Shown: one piece after another, positions 53,037-61,107 of the stretch | How the letters are laid out: each line of letters opens with the position of its first letter | How positions within the stretch are numbered: position 1 is the first letter of the stretch | NCBI GenBank assembly: GCA_002694985.1 | Contig: NZNS01000010.1 | Coordinates: forward strand, 271,392 to 335,391 | Reading direction: 5' to 3' | Source: Parvibaculum sp. | Lineage (GTDB): Bacteria > Pseudomonadota > Alphaproteobacteria > Parvibaculales > Parvibaculaceae | DNA: 64,000 nt | Position numbers and translations under genes: made by a program | Notes under the pieces: model-generated | Told to the model about the DNA's origin: nothing | The model's database searches: none | What the model saw: only the letters and a program-made list of their open reading frames with translations

Positions 53037-53236
53037 GCGGCGGCTCCTGGATAGGTGCAATCCACAACATCCTAGACCGGGCGGGTTTCCGTTTCTGTGG
53101 CCAAACCGCTCAATAATTTGCACGAGCTGGAGAAAGCCAAGTTTCCGTGCGCGCAGGGGCCTGAAATCCTCTTCTCCGTCGCCCAGAATAGTTGATCTGG
53201 TGTCATGGGTTTGCCGTCTTTCCCGGGGGTTTAGCG

Positions 53237-55102
53237 ATGAGTTTCCGACCAACACGCCGCGATGCGTTGAAGGGCTTTGCCTTTACAGGGGGCGCGGCGC
53301 TTATGAGCACGTCCGGCTGCTCGGAGGCACCGGCTGTTCCCGTCGAGTTTCTTCACGGCGTAGCCAGTGGCGATCCCGAAGAGACCGCTGTGATCATCTG
53401 GACCCGCGCGACCGCTACCGCCGAGGTGTCGCTTCTCTGGCAAGTGGCGAAAGACGAATACTTCGACGAAATCGTGAGCGAAGGGGAGGCGTCCGCCAAG
53501 CCATCAAGCGATTATACGGTCAAGGTCGACGTGCGCGGTCTCGAACCCGGCAAGAGCTATTTCTACCGATTTCTCTCCGGCGAGACGGTCTCGCCTGTCG
53601 GCCGCACACGCACACTGGCCTCCAAAGACGCGACGAAGCTTCGCCTCGGCGTCATCTCTTGCTCCCATTACGGTTTCGGCTTCTACAACGTCTATCGCGA
53701 ACTCGCCAAGGAGCCGCATCTCGACGCCATCGTCCACCTCGGCGACTATATCTATGAGTATGGCCCTGATGGCTATGGTGGTGACGTTGCCAAGGAGATC
53801 GGACGGGAGCACGAACCGCCACACGAGATCGTGACGCTGGAGGATTACCGCACACGCTTCTCGCAATACCGGCGCGACGCCGATCTTCAGGCCGCCCATG
53901 CCGCAGCGCCTTTCATTACCATCTGGGACGATCATGAGACCGCGAACAACTCATGGTCCGGCGGTGCGCAGAACCATCAGCCAGACACTGAAGGTAAATG
54001 GGAGACGCGGCGGGATGCGGCACTTCGCGCCTATTTCGAGTGGATGCCGATGCGCGATCCGAAACCGGGCGAGTCCTTCTACCGCCTTCACCGGACCTAC
54101 AAGATGGGCGAACTTGCCACGCTGCACCTCATCGAGACGCGGCTCACTGCGCGCAGCGCCGAGGTGAGCTATGACGACGACATGGTCTATTTCGAAACCG
54201 CCTATGACATTTCGAATCCGGCGGCACCGGTCGCCCTGAGCGAAGAGGAAGCCCGGTCCCTCCCGCCGCCTCAAATCGTGCGGGTAAAAACTCCCTGGCG
54301 CGAGAGCGACGGCACCGCCGAAACGGACTACGCCAAGGCCCGCGAGTGGGCCGATACCGGCTTGCCAGGGGGCTATTTCTACAAGCCCGATCTTGAGCGC
54401 TTCCGGACGGAAGTCCTCGGCAATCCGGCTCGGAAATTCCTGGGTGACGAACAAATGAGCTGGATCGGTGGTGAGTTGAAAGCATCGCGCGCCCGGAACG
54501 TGCCGTGGCAGATTCTCGGCAATCAGGTCATCATGGCGCGCATGGATGCACCTGATTACACGGTCGCCTTCCCTCCCGAGGTCATAGATCCCGCGATCCG
54601 CGACAATGAATATACCCGGCGCTGGGTTGAACGCACCAGGCTCCGCCTGCCTATCAACCCGGGCGCCTGGGATGGTTATCCGGTCTCCCGCCAGCTCTTT
54701 TACGATGCGGTGCGCGAAGCAGAGGCCAACCTCGTCGTTCTCACGGGTGACTCGCACCAATTCTGGGCGAACGATCTTCGCGAAACACCCGGCGGAAGGC
54801 GCATCGGCGTCGAGTTCGGCACCAGCAGTGTCAGCTCAAAGGGAGGTTACGACTACCTCGCTGCCGATCCTCGCGTTTACGACATTGCCGAGGAAACGCT
54901 CCTGCGCGAGGTGCCGGAGATCGTCTACTGCGATACGCGGCACCGGGGATACATCCTGCTTGAAATAGATGCCGAAGCCGTGGAGGCGGAATACAAGGCC
55001 GTCTCCACCGTTCGTTCGCGCGACTACACCGTGTCGAGCCTCAAGCGGCTTCGCGTCACCCGAGAGGGGCCGGGTTCATTATCGGATATCGTTCCGGTCT
55101 GA
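53237..55102 (+). CDS. phoD: alkaline phosphatase D family protein
   Basis: 621 residues. The N-terminus PTRRDALKGFAFTGGAAL is a twin-arginine signal followed by a Cys-containing SGCSEAP. The PhoD N-terminal domain (EFLHGVASGDPEETAVIIWTR) precedes the metallophosphatase core: SCSHYGFGFYNVY, VHLGDYIYEYG, TIWDDHETANNSW, GNQVIMARM and LTGDSHQFWAND. It is a periplasmic Fe/Ca-type phosphomonoesterase/diesterase. Genes of this family are often controlled by phosphate, but no Pho-box is seen directly upstream. It is divergent from the PfkB gene, with 200 bases between. Confidence 0.92.
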   Translation: MSFRPTRRDALKGFAFTGGAALMSTSGCSEAPAVPVEFLHGVASGDPEETAVIIWTRATATAEVSLLWQVAKDEYFDEIVSEGEASAKPSSDYTVKVDVRGLEPGKSYFYRFLSGETVSPVGRTRTLASKDATKLRLGVISCSHYGFGFYNVYRELAKEPHLDAIVHLGDYIYEYGPDGYGGDVAKEIGREHEPPHEIVTLEDYRTRFSQYRRDADLQAAHAAAPFITIWDDHETANNSWSGGAQNHQPDTEGKWETRRDAALRAYFEWMPMRDPKPGESFYRLHRTYKMGELATLHLIETRLTARSAEVSYDDDMVYFETAYDISNPAAPVALSEEEARSLPPPQIVRVKTPWRESDGTAETDYAKAREWADTGLPGGYFYKPDLERFRTEVLGNPARKFLGDEQMSWIGGELKASRARNVPWQILGNQVIMARMDAPDYTVAFPPEVIDPAIRDNEYTRRWVERTRLRLPINPGAWDGYPVSRQLFYDAVREAEANLVVLTGDSHQFWANDLRETPGGRRIGVEFGTSSVSSKGGYDYLAADPRVYDIAEETLLREVPEIVYCDTRHRGYILLEIDAEAVEAEYKAVSTVRSRDYTVSSLKRLRVTREGPGSLSDIVPV

Positions 55103-55110
55103 CGTGTCTT

Positions 55111-55602
55111 CTATTCGCGTGTGTAGTGATCAGGGATTTCCGGGTTGTCGCCACCCTTGCGCCAAAGCATGATCTCGTTTCCCCAGGGATCGCGGAAAGC
55201 ATGGTTCAGACCGTTGAATTCTTTCCAGTAGTGGTCGCGCCAGAGTATTTCCGCCCCGCGCTTTTCGGCGTCGGCAAGAATTCGCTCCACGCTGTCATCG
55301 GCGCTCACAAGAATCCACAGCCGCGGCTTGCGGCCCATGCCCGCCATGAAACGAGGTTCCACGCCATCCGCATCTGGATGCGGGCGCGTGTTGGCGGCGT
55401 TGTGGATGCCTATATGGAAATTTCCGATCTGGCTTTCGCTGCCATCCGGGTTCAGCGCATTGCCACCCGGCACCATGCGGTGGAACACGCCGTAAGGACG
55501 CGGGTCATTCTCCCAGCCGAACACATCCGCATAAAAGGCCGCACAGGCAGCAGGATCGTCAGAGGTGAGGTCAACGAAAATCAAGGTATTCGGATAGGAC
55601 AA
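55111..55602 (-). CDS. VOC family protein (glyoxalase/bleomycin-resistance fold)
   Basis: 163 residues from a TTG at 55602 with GGAG 9 bases upstream. The paired beta-alpha-beta-beta-beta modules are visible: TLIFVDLTSDDPAACAAFYADVFGW and LWILVSADDSVERILADAEKRG ... HAFRDPWGNEIMLW. Members bind a metal and act on small thiol adducts, vicinal diols or antibiotics. Function here unknown. It converges with phoD, 8 bases between stops. Confidence 0.87.
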   Translation of the reverse strand: MSYPNTLIFVDLTSDDPAACAAFYADVFGWENDPRPYGVFHRMVPGGNALNPDGSESQIGNFHIGIHNAANTRPHPDADGVEPRFMAGMGRKPRLWILVSADDSVERILADAEKRGAEILWRDHYWKEFNGLNHAFRDPWGNEIMLWRKGGDNPEIPDHYTRE

Positions 55603-55746
55603 GGCAAGCTCCGTTCGCTCGGTGCGCGACAGTCACGATTGACCGCCGATCGCAGGCTCCGAGCCTCGCTCTTCCCGGTTTCGGCGTCTTGCCTACACAC
55701 GCCTGATTACTGGGCCATTACGTCCAAACCGCTGCCGGGGACGCGC

Positions 55747-57249
55747 TCAGGCGCGTTTCAGCGCATATTCCGCGAAGTTCGGATGGCGCATCTGCCACCA
55801 GTATTTGGCGGTAAAGCTCGACCAGTTATTGGTGACCTTGCCATCGGCCGTCTTGTACCAGCTTGAGCAGCCTGCGGCCCAGACCGTCTTCTGCATGTCC
55901 TGCTGGAGGTCGTGATTGAAGCTGTCCATCGCTTCCTTGCGGACGTCGAGGTAACGCAGCTTGCTATTCCGGAGCGCTGAAACGCATTGCGCGATGTAGT
56001 TCGCCTGGCATTCGATCATGAAGATGATCGAGTTGTGGCCGAGATTCGTGTTGGGGCCGTAGAGCATGAAGAAATTGGGAAAACCCGCCACTGCAACGCC
56101 GCGATGCGCCTCCGCGCCGCGCGCCCAGACATCGTTCAGATCCGCATTGTCACGGCCCGTGATCTTCATCGGCGCGAGGAAGTCCGTGGACTCAAAGCCC
56201 GTGGCATAGATGATGATGTCGACCGGATGGGAGGCGCCGTCTTCCGTCACGATCGCGTCGGCCGTCACCTTTGCGATGTGGCTCGTCTCCACCTCGACAT
56301 TGGGCCGGGCAAGCGCGGGGTACCAGTCGTTGGTCAGCAGGATGCGCTTGCAGCCTGCGGGATAATCCGGGGTGAGCTTCTTGCGAAGTTCGGGATCCTT
56401 GATATGGGTTTTCATCTCCTTCAGCGCGGCTTTCTCGAAGAGCTTGCCGAAGAAGCTGCCCTGCACGAAGGCGAGGTAGTTGCGTTCAAGCGTCAACCAT
56501 GTCCACCAGCGCTGAATGCGCGCGAGGAACGGGAAGGAACGGTAAAGCTCCTTTTCCCACTCCCTGAAGGGACGGTCGGGCTTGGGCACACACCAGTTCG
56601 GTGTGCGCTGGAAGATGGTGAGCTTGCCCACCTTCGGTGCGATTTCAGGCACGAACTGAATGGCGCTCGCACCATTGCCAATGACGCCGACGCGCTTGCC
56701 CGCGAGATCGGCGTCGTGGTTCCAGCGCGCGGAATGAAAGGCTATACCTTTGAAATCGTTGAGACCTTCAATTTTCGGATTGGTCGGGCGGTTGAGCTGG
56801 CCGACGCCGGAAATGAGGACATTGGCCGTGAATTCCTCGCCCGATGCCGAACGGATGCGCCAGAGGTCTTCTTCCTCGTCGAAATGCGCTTCCACGATTT
56901 CGGTATTGAAACGGATGTTTGGCAGAAGGCGGTATTTCCGCGCAACGGTCTCGAAATACGCCACGATTTCCGGCTGGGGGGCGAATTTGCGGCTCCAGTC
57001 CGGCTTCGGTTCGAAGGAATAGGAATAGAGCATGGAGGGCACGTCGCAGCCCGCCCCCGGATAGGTATTGTCGCGCCAGGTGCCACCGACGCTGGCCGCC
57101 TTTTCAAAGATCGTGAAATCCTCGATACCAGCCGCGCGCAGCTTGATCGCGGTGCAGAGCCCCGCCGCACCCGCGCCCAGAATGGCGACACTCAGGGGAC
57201 GCTTCTTCACCTCTGTTCCTTCGACACGCGAGCTAATGGAGTCTCCCAC
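55747..57249 (-). CDS. flavin-containing monooxygenase, Baeyer-Villiger type
   Basis: 500 residues. FAD-binding AILGAGAAGLCTAIKLRAAG near residue 22 and NADPH-binding VGVIGNGASAIQFVPEIAP near 185 flank the Baeyer-Villiger fingerprint FKGIAFHSARWNHD (F-x-G-x3-H-x3-W). The C-terminal part has YATGFEST and MLYGPNTNLGHNSIIFMIE. It oxidises a ketone to an ester or lactone with NADPH and O2. Acyl-CoA dehydrogenases at both window ends fit a steroid, cyclic-alkane or fatty-ketone diet, but no direct link is shown. The start is GTG at 57249 or GTG at 57210, which has the better ribosome site. Confidence 0.9.
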   Translation of the reverse strand: MGDSISSRVEGTEVKKRPLSVAILGAGAAGLCTAIKLRAAGIEDFTIFEKAASVGGTWRDNTYPGAGCDVPSMLYSYSFEPKPDWSRKFAPQPEIVAYFETVARKYRLLPNIRFNTEIVEAHFDEEEDLWRIRSASGEEFTANVLISGVGQLNRPTNPKIEGLNDFKGIAFHSARWNHDADLAGKRVGVIGNGASAIQFVPEIAPKVGKLTIFQRTPNWCVPKPDRPFREWEKELYRSFPFLARIQRWWTWLTLERNYLAFVQGSFFGKLFEKAALKEMKTHIKDPELRKKLTPDYPAGCKRILLTNDWYPALARPNVEVETSHIAKVTADAIVTEDGASHPVDIIIYATGFESTDFLAPMKITGRDNADLNDVWARGAEAHRGVAVAGFPNFFMLYGPNTNLGHNSIIFMIECQANYIAQCVSALRNSKLRYLDVRKEAMDSFNHDLQQDMQKTVWAAGCSSWYKTADGKVTNNWSSFTAKYWWQMRHPNFAEYALKRA

Positions 57250-57382
57250 GAGCCTTCTCCCAACTTGTTCTGTTTATTGGTTTTCTTGCCCTTCACGCCG
57301 ATCCCGCAGGTGCGGCGGGCAAATAGGGCTTCCGCCCTATTTTTATCGGACTCAAGGCAGAACGGCAAACCGGACAAGCGTG

Positions 57383-57423
57383 AAAAAGCCACCGCCGCGC
57401 CCCCGGTGGAGAGCGCGGCGGTG
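57383..57423 (-). terminator. intrinsic terminator after ompW
   Basis: On the minus strand an 11-bp perfect GC stem, CACCGCCGCGC (57423-57413) pairing with GCGCGGCGGTG (57400-57390), is followed by GC and five T. It lies 26 bases after the ompW stop. Confidence 0.85.
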
Positions 57424-57448
57424 CTCCGAAAACCGCGTTCCGAAAGGA

Positions 57449-58096
57449 TCAGAAGCGGTAGCCGATACCGGCACCCACAATCCACGGATCGAGGTCGACA
57501 TCCGCACGGATGGCACCACCATTGATGGACACGTCCGTGGAGAGGAAGATCTTCTTCACATCGACGTTCAGGTACCAGTTGTCCGCGACCGCGTAATCGA
57601 CACCGGCCTGCAGGGCAAAGCCGAAGGCGTTGTCGTAGTCGATGCTGGTAACGGCACCGCCCGGCGCGTCTTCATTGTAGAAGATCGTGTAGTTCACGCC
57701 CGCGCCGACATAGGGGCTGAAGCGCTCCTTCGGCATGAGGTGGTACTGCAGCGTCAGTGTCGGCGGCAGAAGGTTTACTTCGCCGAGGCTGAGACCCGAG
57801 TTGTGCGAGACGTCGTGCTTCGTGGTCGCCGCGATGAGTTCAAGGGCGATGTTGTCGGTCAGGAAATAGCTGAAGTCGATTTCCGGCACCCACTCGTTCG
57901 ACACGTCGACGTCGCCACCGAGGACGGTAACATTGGCGGACTCATCCGGGATCACGCCGATGGCGCGGGCGCGGACCATGAAATCCCCCGCGGATTTGCC
58001 CTGAAACTCCGCATAAGCAGGCTGAGCCGCGCCTGCCACCATCACCCCGAGCGCGACGGCAGCGACGCCCATGCCCAATTTCCGGTCGGTCTTCAT
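57449..58096 (-). CDS. ompW: OmpW-family outer-membrane protein
   Basis: 215 residues from the ATG at 58096 (GGAG 10 bases upstream). A Sec signal ends at QPAYAEFQGKSAGD. The OmpW fold is recognised from FMVRARAIGVIPDESA, the DVSNEWVPEIDFSYFLTDNIALEL strand pair, LPPTLTLQYHLMP, FSPYVGAGVNYTIFYNE and the closing DPWIVGAGIGYRF. An eight-stranded barrel thought to pass small hydrophobic molecules. A terminator follows directly. Confidence 0.92.
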   Translation of the reverse strand: MKTDRKLGMGVAAVALGVMVAGAAQPAYAEFQGKSAGDFMVRARAIGVIPDESANVTVLGGDVDVSNEWVPEIDFSYFLTDNIALELIAATTKHDVSHNSGLSLGEVNLLPPTLTLQYHLMPKERFSPYVGAGVNYTIFYNEDAPGGAVTSIDYDNAFGFALQAGVDYAVADNWYLNVDVKKIFLSTDVSINGGAIRADVDLDPWIVGAGIGYRF

Positions 58097-58236
58097 TTTC
58101 GCTTTTCTCCAGTTCGCTGCGCCCAGCCCCAGCGGCCCGCGCAAGTTCCGCAACCAGATTGCGCCCTATGTCCACAATTCGAGAGTGGTCATTCGGTCGC
58201 AGGCCCGGCGCGAAATGTCGCAGCAAAGACAAGGGC

Positions 58237-59667
58237 TTATGTCCCAGCGCCGCCGTCAAGTATGTGCATATAGGTGCGAACCTGCTGGACGAAATGAACC
58301 GCCTGCCCGCCCCTTGCGCGGCCATGCTTCAAGGTCTCGGCATAGGTGGCATTGTTGAGAAGTGGCAGGACGCGGCGGAGATCCATCCAGCTATCACGAT
58401 CACGGCCGAGACGAGCGGCAAGAGCGCGCGCATCATACACATGGCCAAGGCCGAGATTATAGGCGGCGAGCATGAACCAGGTGCGATCCGGCTCCTTGAT
58501 GCTTGCGGGCAATCTGCCTTTCAGATCAGCGAGATAGCGCGCGGCAGCCTCGATACTCTCAACCGGGTCGAGACGATCCTCGACACCCAGCTCGCGCGCC
58601 GTCTGCTCTGTCAGCATCATAAGGCCGCGTACGCCGGTCGGACTCTTCGCCTCCGGGTCCCAATGCGACTCCTGATAGGCGACAGCTGCAAGCAGTTGCC
58701 ATGAAAGGCCATTTTGCCGCGCGGCGCGGCGAATGACCTTTTCGTAGGCGGGCAGGCGATCATTGATCGCGCGCTTGAAGGCTCGGATATCGACGTAATC
58801 GAAAAGCGGCAGGAAGCCGCAGAAGCGGCGCTTCAGAGCGGCCAGCGCGCCTGACTTTTTCGTGCCTGCAAACCAGGCACGGAAGCGATCCTTCAGGTCT
58901 TCCGAGCCCGGCGCGAGAAACCAGCCGAGTGGCATTTCATCAGATATATCAAAGGCTTCGGCAAGTTCCGGGTGGTAGGGATTGATCACCTTGAGGGTCA
59001 GCGAGTCCACGACCGCGCAGTCGTAATCGCCTGCGGCGACACGGATGAGCAATTCCTCCGCAGACTGTTTTTCAAGATGCAAGACGACATCTTCCGCCCC
59101 CTCGGCGGCCACGACGAGCGCCTCGGCGGCGGGTGTGCCTCTCGGGGCAGCAATGGACAACCCATTGATATCATTTATATTTTTTGGAAGCCCTTTGGCG
59201 CGGTGGCAGGCGAGCTGCTGCGTCACATCTTCATATTCCGCGCCGACGACGAAGGCGGCCTTGCGCGCGGCGGTGACGGCAAGGCCGGCGGCGGCCACAT
59301 GACCCTTGCGCGCCGCGAGCGCGTCCATCAGTGCTTGTTCCGTATCGTAAATCCGAAACTCCACCTCGACGCCGAGCGACTTTGCGAGACGCTTCATCAT
59401 CTCGTATTCGAAGCCGGTGCGACCCTCCGCGCCCTCATAGAAGAAGGCGGGAGCTTCGCGCGTGAGCACTACGAGCTTCCCGGATTCCCTAATGCTCTCA
59501 ATGCCTTGAGGAACAGGCGGTAGATAGACATAGAGATAGAGAAGATGGTTGACGCCGAAAAGGACGAGGAGGACGGGGATAATCCAGGGTATGCGGCTGC
59601 GATGCGCACGGGACGCCAAACGAGAAACGAGCGCCTGCGCGCGCGCCCACCAAGCTCCAGTTTTCAT
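58237..59667 (-). CDS. mltF: membrane-bound lytic murein transglycosylase F
   Basis: 476 residues from the ATG at 59667. One N-terminal membrane helix (IPWIIPVLLVLFGVNHLLYLYVY) is followed by a periplasmic-binding-protein-like domain (about 60-285: GKLVVLTREAPAFFYEG, GLSIAAPRGTPAAEALV, GDYDCAVVDSL) and a C-terminal SLT domain (about 295-450) with the catalytic Glu in AYQESHWDPEAKSPTGVRGLM. This two-domain order is that of MltF, which cuts peptidoglycan with 1,6-anhydro product. The TTG at 59682 is a slightly longer alternative. Confidence 0.92.
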   Translation of the reverse strand: MKTGAWWARAQALVSRLASRAHRSRIPWIIPVLLVLFGVNHLLYLYVYLPPVPQGIESIRESGKLVVLTREAPAFFYEGAEGRTGFEYEMMKRLAKSLGVEVEFRIYDTEQALMDALAARKGHVAAAGLAVTAARKAAFVVGAEYEDVTQQLACHRAKGLPKNINDINGLSIAAPRGTPAAEALVVAAEGAEDVVLHLEKQSAEELLIRVAAGDYDCAVVDSLTLKVINPYHPELAEAFDISDEMPLGWFLAPGSEDLKDRFRAWFAGTKKSGALAALKRRFCGFLPLFDYVDIRAFKRAINDRLPAYEKVIRRAARQNGLSWQLLAAVAYQESHWDPEAKSPTGVRGLMMLTEQTARELGVEDRLDPVESIEAAARYLADLKGRLPASIKEPDRTWFMLAAYNLGLGHVYDARALAARLGRDRDSWMDLRRVLPLLNNATYAETLKHGRARGGQAVHFVQQVRTYMHILDGGAGT

Positions 59668-59783
59668 TCTAAAATCCGGCAATCAGCCCGCCACTCGTGA
59701 CCGCACCTGAGAAACGAGACTAGCACAGGATCGAACGGGATACTTTGGGTGTGGCGGGCGTGGCGGTTATCCCCCCGTTGTCG

Positions 59784-59888
59784 CCGGGGGCGGGACATTT
59801 CAGCTTCGCTTGTCCCCTCCTTTGCCCCTCAATTATCACCGGGGGCAGGGACTTTCCGGTTTTGCTTGTCCCCGGGGGCGGGGACAAG
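59784..59888. repeat. degenerate G-run repeat units with hairpin
   Basis: A unit beginning CCGGGGGCGGGAC and ending GCTTGTCCCC occurs at 59784-59816 and again at 59839-59873, a 55-base period. A third partial copy runs on directly (59873-59888). The last copies form CTTGTCCCC (59865-59873) and its inverted mate GGGGACAAG (59880-59888), a 9-bp perfect stem. Unlike a CRISPR, the spacers are short and unequal. Confidence 0.65.
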
Positions 59889-59897
59889 TCGCGCCGA

Positions 59898-59926
59898 CTG
59901 TCATCGAAACGTCATCAAACCGTCAC
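59898..59926 (+). promoter_or_regulatory. triple Pho-box
   Basis: Three heptamers, CTGTCAT, ACGTCAT and CCGTCAC, start at 59898, 59909 and 59920. That is an exact 11-base period with A-rich 4-base spacers (CGAA, CAAA), the known layout of PhoB binding sites. They read toward the small ORF at 59996 and the methyltransferase remnant. Confidence 0.6.
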
Positions 59927-59954
59927 AAAGGGGATAAGTCGTTTATTTGTGTAC

Positions 59955-59974
59955 GGATTATAAAAAAATAATCC
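59955..59974. promoter_or_regulatory. AT-rich inverted repeat
   Basis: GGATTAT (59955-59961) and ATAATCC (59968-59974) flank six A. It lies 29 bases after the Pho-box and 22 bases before the small ORF. It may be an operator or a weak terminator. Confidence 0.4.
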
Positions 59975-59995
59975 CCGTATTTCGCATCGCCGCCT

Positions 59996-60223
59996 ATGCC
60001 ATTCGCTTCTGCTCTTCGCGTGGCTCGGGGCATTCGGCGCATCGCGAGGCGAAAAAAGTTTTGCCCGAGGTTTGCGCAGCTCGACAAGACATTCGAGGAG
60101 GCGGAGGCGCTGCTGCTGAAGCGGCTCGGCGAGGTGACGCTGGCGGCGCTCGCAAAGGGTTTCAAAAAGCGCATTGCCGCGCGCGGCGCGCCCCACGAAC
60201 TGGAGAGGGCCCATGCAAGCTGA
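59996..60223 (+). CDS. small basic protein, hypothetical
   Basis: 75 residues, not recognised. The N-terminal 25 residues are very rich in Arg and Lys (RGIRRIARRKKFCPRF). The rest is a predicted helix pair (KTFEEAEALLLKRLGEVTLAALAKGFKKRI). No ribosome site stands out. Its stop overlaps the start of the methyltransferase remnant by 11 bases. It could be a real small gene under the Pho-box, or a random frame in decaying sequence. Confidence 0.35.
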   Translation: MPFASALRVARGIRRIARRKKFCPRFAQLDKTFEEAEALLLKRLGEVTLAALAKGFKKRIAARGAPHELERAHAS

Positions 60224-60353
60224 CGCGATGACGCAGATGATCGCCAACTTCAACGACCCGGCGGCTATCGCTCAGTATACGGAAGGTCCGCTGCGCTTCG
60301 TGCCGGCCTATGCGGAACTCAACCGCATGACGGCGATCCTCGCCTATGCCTGA
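60213..60353 (+). pseudogene. truncated class I SAM methyltransferase
   Basis: 46 codons (MQADAMTQMIANFNDPAAIA ... FVPAYAELNRMTAILAYA) that look like the N-terminal lead-in of small class I methyltransferases, ending in a stop where the SAM-binding strand and GxGxG should begin. A GAGAGGG ribosome site is kept. Nothing methyltransferase-like follows in any frame before the MarR gene at 60511. Intact relatives often sit next to a MarR regulator, which fits the position. Confidence 0.5.
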
Positions 60354-60510
60354 CCGGCTTCGGCGGCCAGACGCCTCTGAAGCCTCTTCCTGACGCGGAA
60401 GACGCGCGGGCCCCGCTCGCGCTCCTGACACAATATATTTCCGTACACGGAGAGAAGCGCCGGTTCGAGCGAGCGCGGCAGCGCGACGGGACGTGGCGTT
60501 CTGGCGCTTT

Positions 60511-60954
60511 CTAGGCGATGGCGCGCAGCCCTGCGCGCAACATATCGGCGTCGGCGCCGATCTCCTTTTCCAGCGCCTCGTGCTCGCCCTTCCAGATGGA
60601 CATGGCGGCACGGAGGGTCTTGCGCCCCTGGGGCGTAAGCGAAAGCTTGCGGCCACGCCGGTCTTGCGGATCGATGGCGACGGCGACGAGACCGTCGCGT
60701 TCCAACGGCTTCAGGTTCGCGGTCAGGGTCGAGCGGTCCATCGCCAGGAAATTCGCCACCGGCCCCATGCCCACCGGATCAGGCCTGTTCAACACGACCA
60801 GCAGCGAGAACTGGCCGCTGGTCAGCCCGCAAGGGCGGAGCGCCTCGTCGAAATGGCGGGCAAGTGCACGGGCGGCACGCTGTGCGTGGAGACAAAGGCA
60901 GGCCTCGCGGATATGGGCCGTCGCCCGATAGAGATCGTCGGATTTCTTCATCAT
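60511..60954 (-). CDS. MarR-family transcriptional regulator
   Basis: 147 residues. Winged-helix core about 45-110: LTSGQFSLLVVLNRPDPVGMGPVANFLAMDRSTLTANLKPLERDGLV, then the wing DPQDRRGRKLSLTPQGRK. It binds DNA as a dimer, usually released by small phenolic or lipophilic ligands. A perfect palindrome lies 25 bases upstream of its start and is probably its own operator. It faces the methyltransferase remnant tail to tail. Confidence 0.9.
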   Translation of the reverse strand: MMKKSDDLYRATAHIREACLCLHAQRAARALARHFDEALRPCGLTSGQFSLLVVLNRPDPVGMGPVANFLAMDRSTLTANLKPLERDGLVAVAIDPQDRRGRKLSLTPQGRKTLRAAMSIWKGEHEALEKEIGADADMLRAGLRAIA

Positions 60955-60979
60955 GGCATGTTGCTACGTGGATTTTTGG

Positions 60980-60989
60980 TTGATATCAA
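60980..60989. promoter_or_regulatory. palindromic operator candidate for the MarR regulator
   Basis: TTGATATCAA is a perfect 10-bp palindrome in the divergent gap between the MarR gene (start 60954) and the dnaJ-like gene (start 61108). MarR proteins commonly bind such short AT-rich palindromes. Confidence 0.5.
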
Positions 60990-61107
60990 ACCACAAGACC
61001 CGAAGCGGCAAAGTGAAGCGGCGAAAAGAGCGCCGATCAGGGTATACTGGTAAGGCTCCCGTCGCGACCAGACCCAACAGAAGCGGGAAGATGACAGGAC
61101 CGGCTTC

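Larger units (their letters stand above)
59668..59995. other. 328-base repeat-rich intergenic spacer
   Basis: Between the mltF start and a small plus-strand ORF. It contains G/C-run repeats, a 9-bp inverted repeat, a triple Pho-box and an AT-rich palindrome, each listed separately. No protein-coding frame has support here. Confidence 0.7.

Noticed and set aside
59784..59888. CRISPR array
   Set aside because: Only two or three imperfect units with unequal short gaps and no cas genes nearby.
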